From positions 1,530,892 through 1,594,891 of the forward strand of contig LR746265.1 of NCBI GenBank assembly GCA_902729315.2: DNA of 64,000 bases. Reading direction: 5' to 3'. The position numbers and the translations under genes are program-made. The notes under the pieces were generated by a model that saw only the letters and a list, made by a program, of their open reading frames with translations, made no database searches and was not told the origin of the DNA. Below, piece by piece: positions 10,586 through 21,368 of the stretch; position 1 is the first letter of the stretch, and each line of letters opens with the position of its first letter. The DNA is from Spirodela intermedia (Eukaryota > Streptophyta > Magnoliopsida > Alismatales > Araceae).

Positions 10586-11269
10586 CTCTCGTTTAGAAGA
10601 AACTGATGACCTCCGAGGCTGGATTCAAACGTAATTTTAAAAATATTTGGGGTTCTTCGAAATTTTGTCATTGATATTGACACTGTGGGACTCTTCTCCT
10701 CCCTCGAGCCATCCAAAGCCGTAATCGTAAAAGCCTTTGGGCAACTGTGTCCCTGTCTGAATTGATGAAGTGGCCGCACCTCCCCGGTGGTAAGCTCCTC
10801 TTCGTCTTCCCCTGATGGATCTGTCATCGGAACTTGAGATTCTCCGCAGAGACCTTCGAGTCTGCGTCTTGTATGGTCTGCGATTTACCGAAGAGTTTGG
10901 TGAGACATAGTAAAGGGGAACCACAGGTCTTTGGGCACTCAGGCGCCCGCGCGTGGTTGCAACCATGAAGAGCGCAGAAACTGTGCAACATCTGAGTTTG
11001 TCCCCGTGGTGGAATGTCCTACGATTTGGATTCCATTGTGGTGCGGAATCCTCCGGCAGATCGGAGACAAAGATTCATGCTTATTTGCATTTCTATCATT
11101 GTCTTGATGAAATAATCGGCGCCATCGGGTTTGCTTCGCCCTCATCTCCATCCTCTGGATTTCTTTCTTCATCTTGGTGAAGGGAAGAACCATCTCACAT
11201 TCCTAAATATTTGAGAAAGGGAAGAAAGCTCATGGGGTGGGAAGCCCGAATGCCTTCTTAAGTATTCCG
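10507..11269. promoter_or_regulatory. Divergent intergenic region between two PPR genes
   Basis: These 763 bases separate the start codons of two head-to-head PPR genes, so both promoters must lie here. A (CT)n tract at 10548-10582 lies 42 bases before the left gene's ATG and reads (GA)n in its transcript. No clear TATA box is seen. Open frames inside are short and unconserved. Confidence 0.5.
10548..10582. repeat. (CT)n microsatellite in the 5' UTR of the DYW PPR gene
   Basis: A perfect CT run of about 35 bases. On the minus strand it is a GA tract just upstream of the PPR start codon. Confidence 0.95.
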
Positions 11270-13222
11270 ATGAGCAAGAAGAAAGCTCCCCTTGTTGCGA
11301 TGGAACTAGTCGCGGACATCGCCGGAAGGACCCTCGAGAGCTTCTGCTTCGGGTGCTCCAGGAACCCCCTGCACCACTGGGTATCGACCTTCAAGTGTGA
11401 GACTGAGAGCTTCAAGAAGAGGCGCATTGGCCATGGTGATCCCTCAGTGGAGGATGTTGGCCCCAGCATGGGCGGGGCCGAGGCCTCCATATGTTCAGAG
11501 AAGAGTGCATGGTCAGGAGATCAGCCCAAGAGCTTGGAGATTGTTGCAGATGCCCGCAGTGTTCTTGGAATGGAGAAGGTGAGCTTGGATAGCAGGTCTT
11601 CCTCAGAAGTCCCCGTGAGGAACTCCAGATCATGGAACACCATCATCGCCAGCTGCTCCAAAACCCTAGACTTTTCTGATGTATGGCGTCTTTACGCTCT
11701 CATGAGGCAGGCTGGTGGGAGGCCGGACAGCTATAACTTGGTCTTTGCGATCCAAGCATGTGCCGAAATGTCGAGCATCCAGAGAGCGAAATCTGTTCAC
11801 TGCGACGCCCTTCGATGGGGTCTGGATGCCCAAGAACACGTCGCGCCCGCCCTCGTCAAGATGTATGCCGGATTAGGGTTCCTCGAGGACGCCCGAGACT
11901 TCTGCTGCGGAGTTCTCCCCGGAAGATCCATCCTATGGGGCCTCACCATGAGAGGCCTGTTGAAGAGCTCAAAGGATGTGGAGGTGCTCGACCTGTTTTC
12001 TCTGATGAATCGACTGGGGACTCAGGTGGATCCCTCGTCTGCAGTTCATGTGGCGCAGGCCTTGGGCAACCTCGCCGGCGGCGAGGTGGGCGGCTCCTTC
12101 CACAGTCTCTGGATTAGAAACGGCGTCCTGGGCTCGAACACTCGTCTGCTTACTTCCCTCGTCGACATGTACGGTAAGTCTGGCATGCTGGCGGATGCTT
12201 GCAAGCTGTTTGAGGAGATCGACGACAAAGATATCGTACTGTGGAGTCTAATGGTGGCGAGGTTGGCCCAGAACGGGAAATCTGTCGAGGCTCTTCGGGC
12301 TTTCCAGCGGATGCTGGCCGCCATGGTGATGCCGAACGAAGTCACAGTGGCCAGCGCCCTCTTCGCATGTTCTCAACTGGGGGCCCTTCTTCACGGCGAG
12401 AGCCTCCACGGGTTCGCGATCAGGAACGGGATCAGACTAGATTTGGTGATGTCTACCGCTCTCCTCGACATGTATGCCAAATGCGGGTCTATTTGGTCGT
12501 CCCGCAAAGTGTTCGATGGAATGCCCGTGAGGAACGTCTTCTCTTGGAGCGCGATCATCGGAGGATTCGGTCTGCAGGGGTTGTGCTCAGAGGCTCTCGC
12601 CCTCTTCGACCAGATGAAGGAAGAACAGGTTGAGCCCAACGCCGTAACTTTCGTCTCTATTCTATCCGCGTGCAGCCACTCCGGGGAGCTCGAGGAGGGC
12701 CGCCGGCGCTTTGAATCGATGTCCAGAGATTTTGGGATCGCCCCAGAGGACGAGCACTACGCGTGCATGGTTGATCTCTTGGGCCGCGCTGGTCTGCTCG
12801 ACGAGGCGGCATTGCTGATCCAGGGAATGCCGGCGGCTCCCGGCGCCGGCGTTTGGGGAGCTCTTCTTGGCGCTTGCAGGATCCACCGACGGGTCGGATT
12901 GGCGGAGAAGGCGGCGGGGGAGCTCTTCCTGCTGGAGCCCGATCAGCCGGGCGCCTACGTGCTGCTCTCCAATGTCTACGCTGCCGCCGGAATGAGGGAA
13001 ATGGTGGAGAAGACGAGGGCTGAGATGAAGCGGAAGGGCCTGCGGAAGATGTCGGGGTTCAGCTCAGTGGAGGTGGGCGAGAAGGTTTACTTGTTTCTCG
13101 CGAAGAACCCGGCGGCCTCCATTGACGCCACCGTCGGAGAGCTCTCGCGCCGCCTGAGCTCGCAGATGAAGGCGATGGGGTACGTACCGGACGTCTCCTT
13201 CGCTCTCCACGACGGTGGCTAG
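11270..13222 (+). CDS. PLS-class PPR protein ending before the DYW domain (E/E+ type)
   Basis: An intronless gene of 650 residues from the ATG at 11270; an upstream in-frame GTG at 11237 is not a credible start. PPR repeats run through most of the protein (MYGKSGMLADACKLFEEIDD, MYAKCGSIWSSRKVFDGMP, ACSHSGELEEGRRRFESM). The E region (GVWGALLGACRIHRRVGLAEKAAGEL) and an E+-like segment follow. The protein stops at GYVPDVSFALHDGG, the point at which DYW proteins continue with an acidic linker and the HSEKLA block. PLS proteins without their own DYW domain can edit RNA by recruiting a DYW protein in trans, which is a possible role here. Alternatively the gene has recently lost the domain. It is head-to-head with the DYW-type gene on its left and convergent with the phosphate transporter on its right. 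Confidence 0.87.
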   Translation: MSKKKAPLVAMELVADIAGRTLESFCFGCSRNPLHHWVSTFKCETESFKKRRIGHGDPSVEDVGPSMGGAEASICSEKSAWSGDQPKSLEIVADARSVLGMEKVSLDSRSSSEVPVRNSRSWNTIIASCSKTLDFSDVWRLYALMRQAGGRPDSYNLVFAIQACAEMSSIQRAKSVHCDALRWGLDAQEHVAPALVKMYAGLGFLEDARDFCCGVLPGRSILWGLTMRGLLKSSKDVEVLDLFSLMNRLGTQVDPSSAVHVAQALGNLAGGEVGGSFHSLWIRNGVLGSNTRLLTSLVDMYGKSGMLADACKLFEEIDDKDIVLWSLMVARLAQNGKSVEALRAFQRMLAAMVMPNEVTVASALFACSQLGALLHGESLHGFAIRNGIRLDLVMSTALLDMYAKCGSIWSSRKVFDGMPVRNVFSWSAIIGGFGLQGLCSEALALFDQMKEEQVEPNAVTFVSILSACSHSGELEEGRRRFESMSRDFGIAPEDEHYACMVDLLGRAGLLDEAALLIQGMPAAPGAGVWGALLGACRIHRRVGLAEKAAGELFLLEPDQPGAYVLLSNVYAAAGMREMVEKTRAEMKRKGLRKMSGFSSVEVGEKVYLFLAKNPAASIDATVGELSRRLSSQMKAMGYVPDVSFALHDGG

Positions 13223-13455
13223 GCGGAGGAGGTTTGAACACCGGTGACGGCGTCCCCTTCCGGAGAACCTGGGGTCTGAGCGAGTACGTTCGTGGGAGCT
13301 TCATAGATTAAAGAATGGAGTTTGTTTATGTGGGGAGTTTTGGTGGCCAGAATATGAAGATTGAATTGTTAAAGATGGCTCATTTTCACAATCTTTGACG
13401 TGATATGATCCTAACACCGGATAAAAAAATGAAGAAGAGCTGCCATGCGGCGACC

Positions 13456-13457
<2 letters not shown>

Positions 13458-13499
<42 letters not shown>
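13458..13499. repeat. (AG)n microsatellite next to the PHT1 stop codon
   Basis: A perfect AG run of about 42 bases ends one base before the phosphate transporter stop codon (13501-13503), so it lies at the very start of that gene's 3' UTR. Confidence 0.95.
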
Positions 13500-13500
<1 letters not shown>

Positions 13501-13501
<1 letters not shown>

Positions 13502-15123
13502 TAGACGGGGATCATTCTGTTGTTGAAGTGGGGGTCCGATGCAGGCGCTTGCTCTCCGTCGTCCTGGTTCTCGCCGGACATCTCCTCGAGGGACTTTCCC
13601 TTGGACTCGGGGACGAGGAAGGAGAAGAGAAGTCCCAGGAAGTTGCAGGCGGTGAGGACGAAGAGCGAGTTCCTGATGCCGATGCCAGCAGGGTAGCCGG
13701 CGTCCGTCTTGGTCTTGTCCTGGTTCTGCGCCGCGTAGAGGAACCCGAAGGAGCCGACGATTGCCCCCAGCTTGCCGGACGCCGCCGAGATCCCGTGGCA
13801 CGTCGAACGGAGCCGCGCTGGGAAGATCTCCGCCGGCACGATGAAGGTGGTGCTGTTTGGCCCGAAGTTGGCGAAGAAGAAGGTCAGCCCATACATCACG
13901 ACGAACCCGATGTGGTGGGAGGGTTCCGCCCAGTGCCGGTAAGGGACGGCGAGGGCCAGCATGAAAACCGTCATGAAGAAGAAGCCCACGATCTGGATCG
14001 TGAAGCGCCCGATGCGGTCGATCAGCGCCACCGTGAACCAGTAGCCGGGGACGGTGCCGCAGAGGGCGATCAGAGTCTGGGCCCTCGCGATTCGGTACAC
14101 CTCCTCGACGGCGTTCATGGTGGCGGGCTTGGGGATCCACCCGATGGCGCTGAAGATGTCCTTCTGGAAGAGGTTCTGGCTGTAGAAGGCGATGTCCAGT
14201 AGGAACCAAGTGGTGGCGGTGGCCAGCAGGTGGAGCCCGTGACGGCGGGCGAACTCCCGGGAGAATAGACCGAACTCGCCGCGCCGGTCCTCCGGCCGTG
14301 GCCTATCCGCCTTCTCCTGAACTTGCTCGATCTTGACCTGGAGCACCTTCGACATGTCCGCCGCCGCCTGCTGGGCATTCTTCGCCACCAGGGCTGTGTA
14401 CCGGGCGGTCTCCGGCATCTTCATCCGCCAGTAATACGTCAGCGCCGCCGGAAGCGCGCCGAACATGAGGATTATCCTCCAGACGAAGTCGGCTTCCGGA
14501 ACGGTGGAGGCCGAGGGGTTGTCAGCGTAGGGAGGGGCCGGAAAGCTGTGCTTGAAGATGGCAGACACGGCGATGGCCACCATCCCGCCGGAGAGGATGC
14601 CGAAGCCCTGCATGGCGAACACGGCGGCGATGAAGGCCCCCCGGGTCTTCTTGTTGGCGTACTCCGACATGATGGTGGCGGAGAGGGGGTAATCGCCGCC
14701 GATACCGAAGCCGAGCCAGAAGCGGAAGAAGCAGAGGGTGGCCATGACGCCCTTGGTCGAGTGCCCGAAGGAGAGGCCGGAGGCCACGGAGCAGATCACC
14801 ATGAGGGCGAGGGTCATTCCGTAGACCTTCTTCCGGCCCAGCTTGTCTCCGAGCCAACCGAAGAAGAGCTGCCCCAGCAGCGTTCCGCAGAAGGCCACCC
14901 CGTTGACGGCGGCAGATACGTGCGGCGGCAGCGTCCCGGGCTTGGCGACGCCGGGCTCAGAATAGTAAATGCGGCCGAGAAGCTTGGTGACCAGGGAGAT
15001 GCAGAAGAGGTCGTAGGCGTCGGTGAAGAACCCCATTCCGGCGATGACGACCGCTGTGAAGTGATACCATTGTGTCGTGGCCACATCGAGCGCGCTGAGA
15101 ACCTTAAGCTGATCCCTCGCCAT
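13501..15123 (-). CDS. High-affinity inorganic phosphate:proton symporter, PHT1 family
   Basis: An intronless gene encoding 540 residues, a normal PHT1 length (about 520-550). It begins [21 protein letters not shown], typical of PHT1, with the ATG at 15123. The PHT1 signature [13 protein letters not shown] is at about residues 142-154. Hydrophobic segments fit the 12-helix major facilitator fold with a large central loop (about residues 230-300), including [26 protein letters not shown] and [16 protein letters not shown]. The family takes up phosphate with protons at the plasma membrane, mostly in roots or at mycorrhizal interfaces. A palindromic P1BS element at 15907-15914, about 785 bases upstream, suggests control by PHR-type phosphate-starvation factors. 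The clade (root uptake versus mycorrhiza-induced) cannot be decided here. Confidence 0.95.
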
Positions 15124-15338
15124 CTTTGTCTTTCTCTTCTTCTCCACGAACCCTAGAAGAAGAAGACCACAGAACCTGAGGTCATTCAGAAAATCACAAT
15201 CTATAGTGTTGAACAACAGCTCATCTTGTTGTTATCGACTCGTCAAGCTAGTTGGGCCGTTCCCTAATAACAGGGAAGGGCCAGAGAGAGAAATAGAGGG
15301 AGAGGGAGAAACAGATGGGAGTCCGTTGGGACTCCCTC

Positions 15339-15357
15339 TCTCTCTCTCTCTCTCTCG
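15339..15357. repeat. (CT)n microsatellite in PHT1 5' flank
   Basis: A short perfect CT tract of about 19 bases, about 215 bases upstream of the PHT1 start codon. It reads GA in the direction of PHT1 transcription. Confidence 0.85.
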
Positions 15358-15518
15358 CTTACTCGAGAAAAAAGAGAGAGTCGACGGGGCTGATTCCTCA
15401 TTGAGAAATGCAAAAAAGAAATCGGATTATGAAGGGCAAACCACATGGAGATTGGAAGATCGGGGCTGAAACAGAGACGTGAGCAGATGGGAAAGAATGG
15501 CATCATTCACACAGAGAG

Positions 15519-15768
15519 AGCGGGAGGGAGAGAGAGAGAGAGAGAGCAGAACAACAGGAATTGAGGGAAAAAGCATGAGGATGAGGATCGTCACCTTCTC
15601 GCTCTGAGGGTTGCTCCGGCACCAAGAACACACGGGTGAGAGAGAGAGAGAGAGCAGCAGCAGCAGCAGGAGAACAGTGAGGAATTGAGGAAAAATGGAT
15701 GGGGATTGGAATCGTCGCCTTCTCGCTCTGTGGGTTGCCCGGCACCAAGAACACAAGGCGGTGTGTGT
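15519..15768. repeat. Imperfect tandem duplication (about 115-130 bp units) upstream of PHT1
   Basis: Two adjacent units (about 15519-15634 and 15635-15768) each contain a GA tract, an ACAGGAATTGAGG-like word, a GGAT..GATCGTC core, CCTTCTCGCTCTG, GGTTGC, and CCGGCACCAAGAACACA. The second unit has gained a CAG run (15655-15669). The copies are clearly related but differ by substitutions and small indels. Confidence 0.85.
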
Positions 15769-15906
15769 GAGAGAGAGAAGGTCTGTACTCGGGTGTTACG
15801 TGAGGGAGAATGGGAGAGCTCCTGCCTTGGGGGGTAGGAGGGAGAAGACCAAGAGGCCTACCTGTATTTATGCAGCGGTGGGATGGCGGGAACTGTGGAA
15901 AAGACG

Positions 15907-15914
15907 GAATATTC
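15907..15914. promoter_or_regulatory. P1BS element (PHR-type binding site) upstream of PHT1
   Basis: The palindrome GAATATTC fits the P1BS consensus GNATATNC exactly. It lies about 785 bases upstream of the PHT1 start codon. P1BS is the binding site of PHR1/PHR2 MYB-coiled-coil factors and is common in PHT1 promoters. Its function here is inferred from motif plus gene context. Confidence 0.6.
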
Positions 15915-16310
15915 GGCCGGCCGCCGCGGAGAGGTCCGCAGCTGCCGGAATCCTCTCATTCACCACGGGCGTGACATCGCTGCAGCGTTTACTCCGCCAA
16001 ATCGGTTACACGGGTCGAACGACGTTCCGATTATTATGGCTATCCTTTAACAGCTGTATGGTGCAACGCCAAAATCTTCATCCCCAAGATTAAAATATTG
16101 CACCATGTAAATAACTAGCTCTTGGGTGAAACCAAACTTTTAGGGTTTTTCTGATGAATGCTTCCTCAGATTATAACAAAGATATGGAGAGAAAACACAA
16201 GGCGGGTGAAGATCAGATCCCTCGTTAATAAAAACCACATAGCAGTCTACGGGATCATCACACCTGAACAGTGGTGACAAGTGGAGAACTCTCTAGGAAA
16301 TTAATAGGAA

Positions 16311-16660
16311 AAGTCAACCATCTGTACGCACTAATGAGAGCACTGTTCTTAGTTGCCACTTAATGGGTTTTGATTGAACAGTTTATCTGTCGCTCCCATG
16401 ATTTAGACTCTAATATGGTCAGACCCTGCGCCATGGACTGAGGGATATCAAGATCATGAGAGCAAAATGAGGATATAATTAGTAATTTAATCACCGTTAT
16501 ATTTTTTATCGAAACAGCCAACCATCTGCAGTGTTCCAGGTTGCCACTTAGGCGAGGGTTAGAGTCTGATATGGTCAGACCCAGTGGAAATATAGTAGGA
16601 CGAGTCTGTGACTATTAGAGACGTAATTACTCAATTAATCGTTATTATCAAAAGAACATG
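16311..16660. repeat. Diverged tandem duplication with ATATGGTCAGACCC motif
   Basis: Two successive segments share the order: CAACCATCTG, a GTTGCCACTTA word, a TCTRATATGGTCAGACCC word, and an AATTA..AATTAATC-type AT-rich tail. The first copy is about 16311-16500, the second about 16515-16660. They have diverged, so the duplication is old. Nothing in them resembles a gene. Confidence 0.65.
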
Positions 16661-17311
16661 TTTAGATAACTTTATAGTTTATTTCACAGCAGACCATATG
16701 ATTCCGCCTATGGAATCATTATAGCAAGCATCTCCGGTGCGCAACACAGGAACCCTATTGGCATGATGGCACACATCAGCCAAAGTTCTGCGGCAATTTG
16801 CGGGCAACGCGTGAAAGAGCCCATGAGAGAATCCAGAGGATAATAAGAAAAGCACTGGCGGCAGAAACCAAGATCCATCACGCTCTGTAAGAAGATCAGA
16901 GTTGCGCGTCACCAGTGATTTTACAGAATCCGCGGTCGTAAATACAGGCGAAAGAGGAAGGAAAGAGGAAGCACGGCTTTTTAGACCCCTCACTGGTCTG
17001 ATGTCGCCAAGAATGAGCGAATCAGAGGTGTTCAAGCTTTCTAGTTATATACTAACAGATGAGGGGGTGGGGGAGGCATCGAGCTCGCCAAAAATCTAGC
17101 TTTAGGATGGAAACCCAAGTTCAGGTCACCAAAATAGTCACAGACTGCCTCGGCTGACCGTCATGATTCACTTACGAAGACGCTGCCCGGCGATTTCATT
17201 GCTTTGAGGCCCACTGCTCACATACAACAAGTTTATTATAAGATGCCTGGCGAAAATTATCTCGAACCCATTAATAAGATGAATTGCAATTCAAATAAGA
17301 AGAATAAGCAA

Positions 17312-17374
17312 TCATTCAATGTCTGCTGTAGAGTCGTCATCTTCAAAGTTGACCTCATCTGGCTTAGGTAAGTC
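17312..17374 (-). CDS. Possible alternative last exon of PP1 (acidic tail)
   Basis: On the minus strand, after a CTTGCCTCAG acceptor-like sequence, an open stretch reads DLPKPDEVNFEDDDSTADIE and a TGA at 17312. Joined in phase 0 to the AAG|GTATGA donor at the end of PP1 exon 3 it would give PP1 an acidic C-terminus instead of ending MSKV. A second acceptor (TTTTCCAG, near 17404) also precedes it but does not keep that frame from PP1. I do not recall such a tail in PP1 enzymes, so this is a weak candidate based on codon sense and splice sites alone. Confidence 0.25.
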   Translation of the reverse strand, partial: DLPKPDEVNFEDDDSTADIE

Positions 17375-18058
17375 CTGAGGCAAGTGGGTGACGATTTGTA
17401 CTGGAAAACAGGGAAATGACAAAAAGTGGTGTAACCTTCATTGTAGAATGAGGTGGCTATCACCAAGCTACGCATCTTTTATGATATTTGATTATAAATA
17501 TGCATCTGCTTGGATCTAACTCGAGGTTTCAAAGATGACCAAGAGAGTGGGATTGCCGTCTTACTGCCAACGTGAGGGGGCACACTGGGCGTGGAATTGT
17601 TTTAAATGCGCTTAAAAAATCTTTCTTTAAAAGGGTACACTAGTTATTAGGTAACTGGCAAGTAATGAGAAAAGTATGTGTACAAGTTTTGCGTCCAAAT
17701 AATGGGCACACAGTATTTTACATCAAATCTCATGTAAAACATCTTTCAATAATTTCCACATCTGAAAAAGAATAATCCTACTGCACTATTTTCTGAAGAT
17801 GGCGGAATTTCCTGTTATGTTTTTAGAAAACAATCTACTCAATTAACCTTTGAGAGTGAAAAAAAAGCAAAGAAAAATGGGAACGTTCTAAAGCTCCTCA
17901 GCAACAAGTGGTAAAAATTTGTAGGGTCATGAATCCATAAACAATGATCATTGTTGGTGTCTAGGTATCATACTGATTTATATATTGAGCTATTTGCCCA
18001 GTACAAGCTAGCACCGAAATTCCACCGGAGTTACTCTGTTTTATGCAATAATAGTAGA

Positions 18059-21000
18059 TCATACCTTAGACATTGGTGCGCTTCCAAAGAACTTTGATTT
18101 CTTTTCGGCAGGCTTTAATATTTGGAATGAGCACATCAAAGTCTCATCTACACTCATCATTGCACCAGCATTGTCGAACTCGCCACAGTAATTAGGTGCT
18201 GAAAATATCGTAACGAGTTGCCTATCCCCAAAAAATTCATACCCATCCTCCACAACCTGGCAAAAGAAACAGCGGATTAACATCATGTGGGCATTTAGGT
18301 TTGACATCAAAGAATTGCACGGAGATTTCCAAACCTGATGTGCACGACAGATAAGGTCAAGGTCGTTTTTCTCAAGAAAGTCTGACAACTGGTCAGCACC
18401 GAATGTGTATGAGACACCACGATCATTCATGCCCCATCCTTTGACCTCTTTACTGGGATCTGACCAAAGAAGATCACAGAGCAATCCGGCATCCGGAACA
18501 TCAGTGGGGCGTGCCAAATTTCGTATTTGATCCAAATTCCTCAGTTCTGGAGAAAGGCCACCATGCATACAAAGTATTTTTTCATCGACAAGAGCTGCCA
18601 CAGGTAGGCAGTTAAAGCAGTCTGTGAACACTTTCCATAGCTTCACATTGAATCTCCTTTTACACTCGTCATAGAATCCATATATACGATTTATGGATGC
18701 ACATTCATGATTACCCCGCAAAAGGAAGAACTTATCGGGATACTTAATCTTGTAAGCCAGAAGAAGACATATTGTCTCCAGACTTTGTTTTCCTCGATCA
18801 ACATAATCTCCTAAAAATAGATAATTAGCTTCTGGAGGAAATCCGCCATACTCAAAAAGTCTTAAAAGATCAGAATACTGTCCATGAATATCTCCTGCAG
18901 AAGATTGAAATCACCAATTAAAAACATTGTCCCCACACTTTCGTAATTGGAAGGTTCGGGGCAAGAATGAGATGCAACAAATGAACAGCTCATGCTGAGG
19001 GCCTGAACAAAAAGGGTTAAGCAAAGCGTTCACACATACGATAAAATTCATGAATCAATTTTCCAAAATAAAGCGAAACTAGTTGAAGGATCATGAGAAG
19101 AAAATGACCAACCAAAGCTCCAGAAATGTTCGACAATTAACTAAAAATAATGAAGCTATTTCAACTCACCTTGAGTCCCATGTTGCTGAGCATACGATGA
19201 GGTGGCATTTTCCAAGTTTTAAATCAACTCTGTAAACATGTATCCATGCCATCTAGACATCTCATACATGTTCCCTAAACAAAAGTCCGCCACATGTATA
19301 ACTTTCTATGACTTTACCATCTCCAAAGCATGTACCTATTTTGAGTGGTACTGGGAGCTGGCAGGACAGAGGTCTAATGTGATGTGCTAAATCAGATCTG
19401 ATCCTTGATTTCTGTATTTTAAATTATATCTCCTCCGTGCATAACTTTTTTCAATAAACCCCCAAAAAAAGACCGGATTGGCTCATTTGAGAGCCGAGTA
19501 GAATTTTTTTAAGTTAGAGTCCCGTATTTGTCAGAGATATAGTTATGGATACTTTTATCAAAACGCCAAGACGGTTTAAGACATGGGCTTTGGGACCTCT
19601 TTGCCAAAGTCAGACTTATCAGAGTTCAAAAGTTCCATGGTAGACCATTTTCAACCCAAAACACCATAAATGTTTTGCCTTCTTCGATGATTGTTGGTTT
19701 GTAACTAGTTTTCAAGAAGGAGACCAACATCCCTCTTGGATGCTTTTCTTGACCAACAATAAGCATCATGAAATATCTTTCTCTCACATGTCCAGATGAG
19801 ATCTCCTTTCGAAATTTTGTGCATTAAGGTTGTAAATAACCCAAATGACGAAACACCATATGATCCCTTCTCTCGTGCATCAAGTATTTTTTGTTCAGCA
19901 CATCTGAAACGAGGGAATTTAAATTATATTCATCAAATCAAACTTGAGCAGGTAGCTCTTTTCCCACCTTTGTATAGAACAGAAATTGCACAGTTATATC
20001 AATGGCCAGTTCTGGTCAGTGCCATTAACGATATTCACTATGTTTCAAAATATAAGAAAAGGGAAAAAGGACTACAGTAGATGAACAACCAAAGGTGTCA
20101 AACAATCATAGCTGCAACCACAGAAATTGCCACCATGACAAAAAGATGCAGCAGTTCCCACGTACACTTTTCTTTTTTTACCTTTTTTACCCTGGACGAA
20201 ACATGGTATAGAGGTGGAGTTACCAGAATTCGACCCAAATGAAGAGTCCTTGTGTATTTCAATGGTTGCATGATATCACAATTACACGATAAATTGATTT
20301 ACGCCTCAAAACAGCCATTTCATAAGGTTTAGATTTTTCATGGTAGCAATAAGCCCCAAGAAGGCAATGGCATCTCTATTGGCAGCTAGCTTAGGGAGTT
20401 CATAAAATCGGGCATCCTCTTGTGCGTATTTCTTTATCTGCAGCTTACATGCCTAGGCCACGTAGTCTTAACAAGATGTAGAATAGAAACGCCATAAGCA
20501 AACCAGATGCGTATAAACAGTTAAGGTTTTCTATTATGATCAAACAAAAACAAAAAAAAAGAAAAATAAAATAGGAATAAGAAAAAATTTAGTTATGATA
20601 GAATCTCAAGGTCCTGACAAATTGAAAGGAGTGGCAGTCAAAAAGCACATTAATTGGCACAACACCACCGTTGCAGAGTTCTTTGGTTTACATTAGAATA
20701 ATAAAAAGTAGCTCTTCAGGAGCAGCTGGAGCAGAAGGAACCATCCTTACGGGCAACTAAAAATTGGTGACTTTATTCGGCAACAACGAATGCATTGCAG
20801 GGGTTGGACAAAACGGAGGGGCACTAAAATCATGGAGCAAGATCAACCTCAAAAAAATATGGTACTATAATAGAGAAAATAAACATGCACACAGCCGCTA
20901 GGCATATTCTTGGATACATGGAGAAGAATAGTCCAGTAAATCTATAATTCGCAAATGAACCATTGCACAATACCTTTCCACGAGGGCATAGACATTGATC

Positions 21001-21314
21001 ACGTAGGATAAGTCAACAGATGAAGGATCCAAGGATTTGGCAAAGTTCCTAACAAGTTTACTAACCCAAGTGTAATTCTCAGCTAACTTCCCAGTAGGGA
21101 TAGTTTCATATTTAGGCAGATAAACGGAAACATGATAAATAAAGAATTCCCCTAACCAAGGGAGGTATAAGCAAAGGGGACAAGAGAAAAGTTTGATATC
21201 AGGATAAATGGTTTTCTTCGAAAAATAAAGACAGTTACGAGAGGAGAAAAAAATAAAGCAAGTGAGTATGAAAATGGTAAAAGGAGAGAGTGAGAGTGAG
21301 TGAGCGAGAGCGAG

Positions 21315-21368
<54 letters not shown>

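Larger units (their letters stand above)
15769..17311. other. PHT1 upstream region and PP1 downstream region
   Basis: No gene is seen apart from short unconserved frames. It contains the P1BS site and a diverged tandem duplication at about 16311-16660. Confidence 0.5.

Noticed and set aside
11237-11269. Upstream start (GTG) for the second PPR gene
   Set aside because: GTG is not a usual plant start codon, and an ATG follows 33 bases later.
14323-15156. 277-codon plus-strand frame antisense to PHT1
   Set aside because: His/Gly/Arg-rich shadow of the PHT1 gene; no conserved domain.
17961-18035. Short open stretch as the next PP1 exon
   Set aside because: The intron between it and exon 3 would be only 29 bases, too short for a plant intron.
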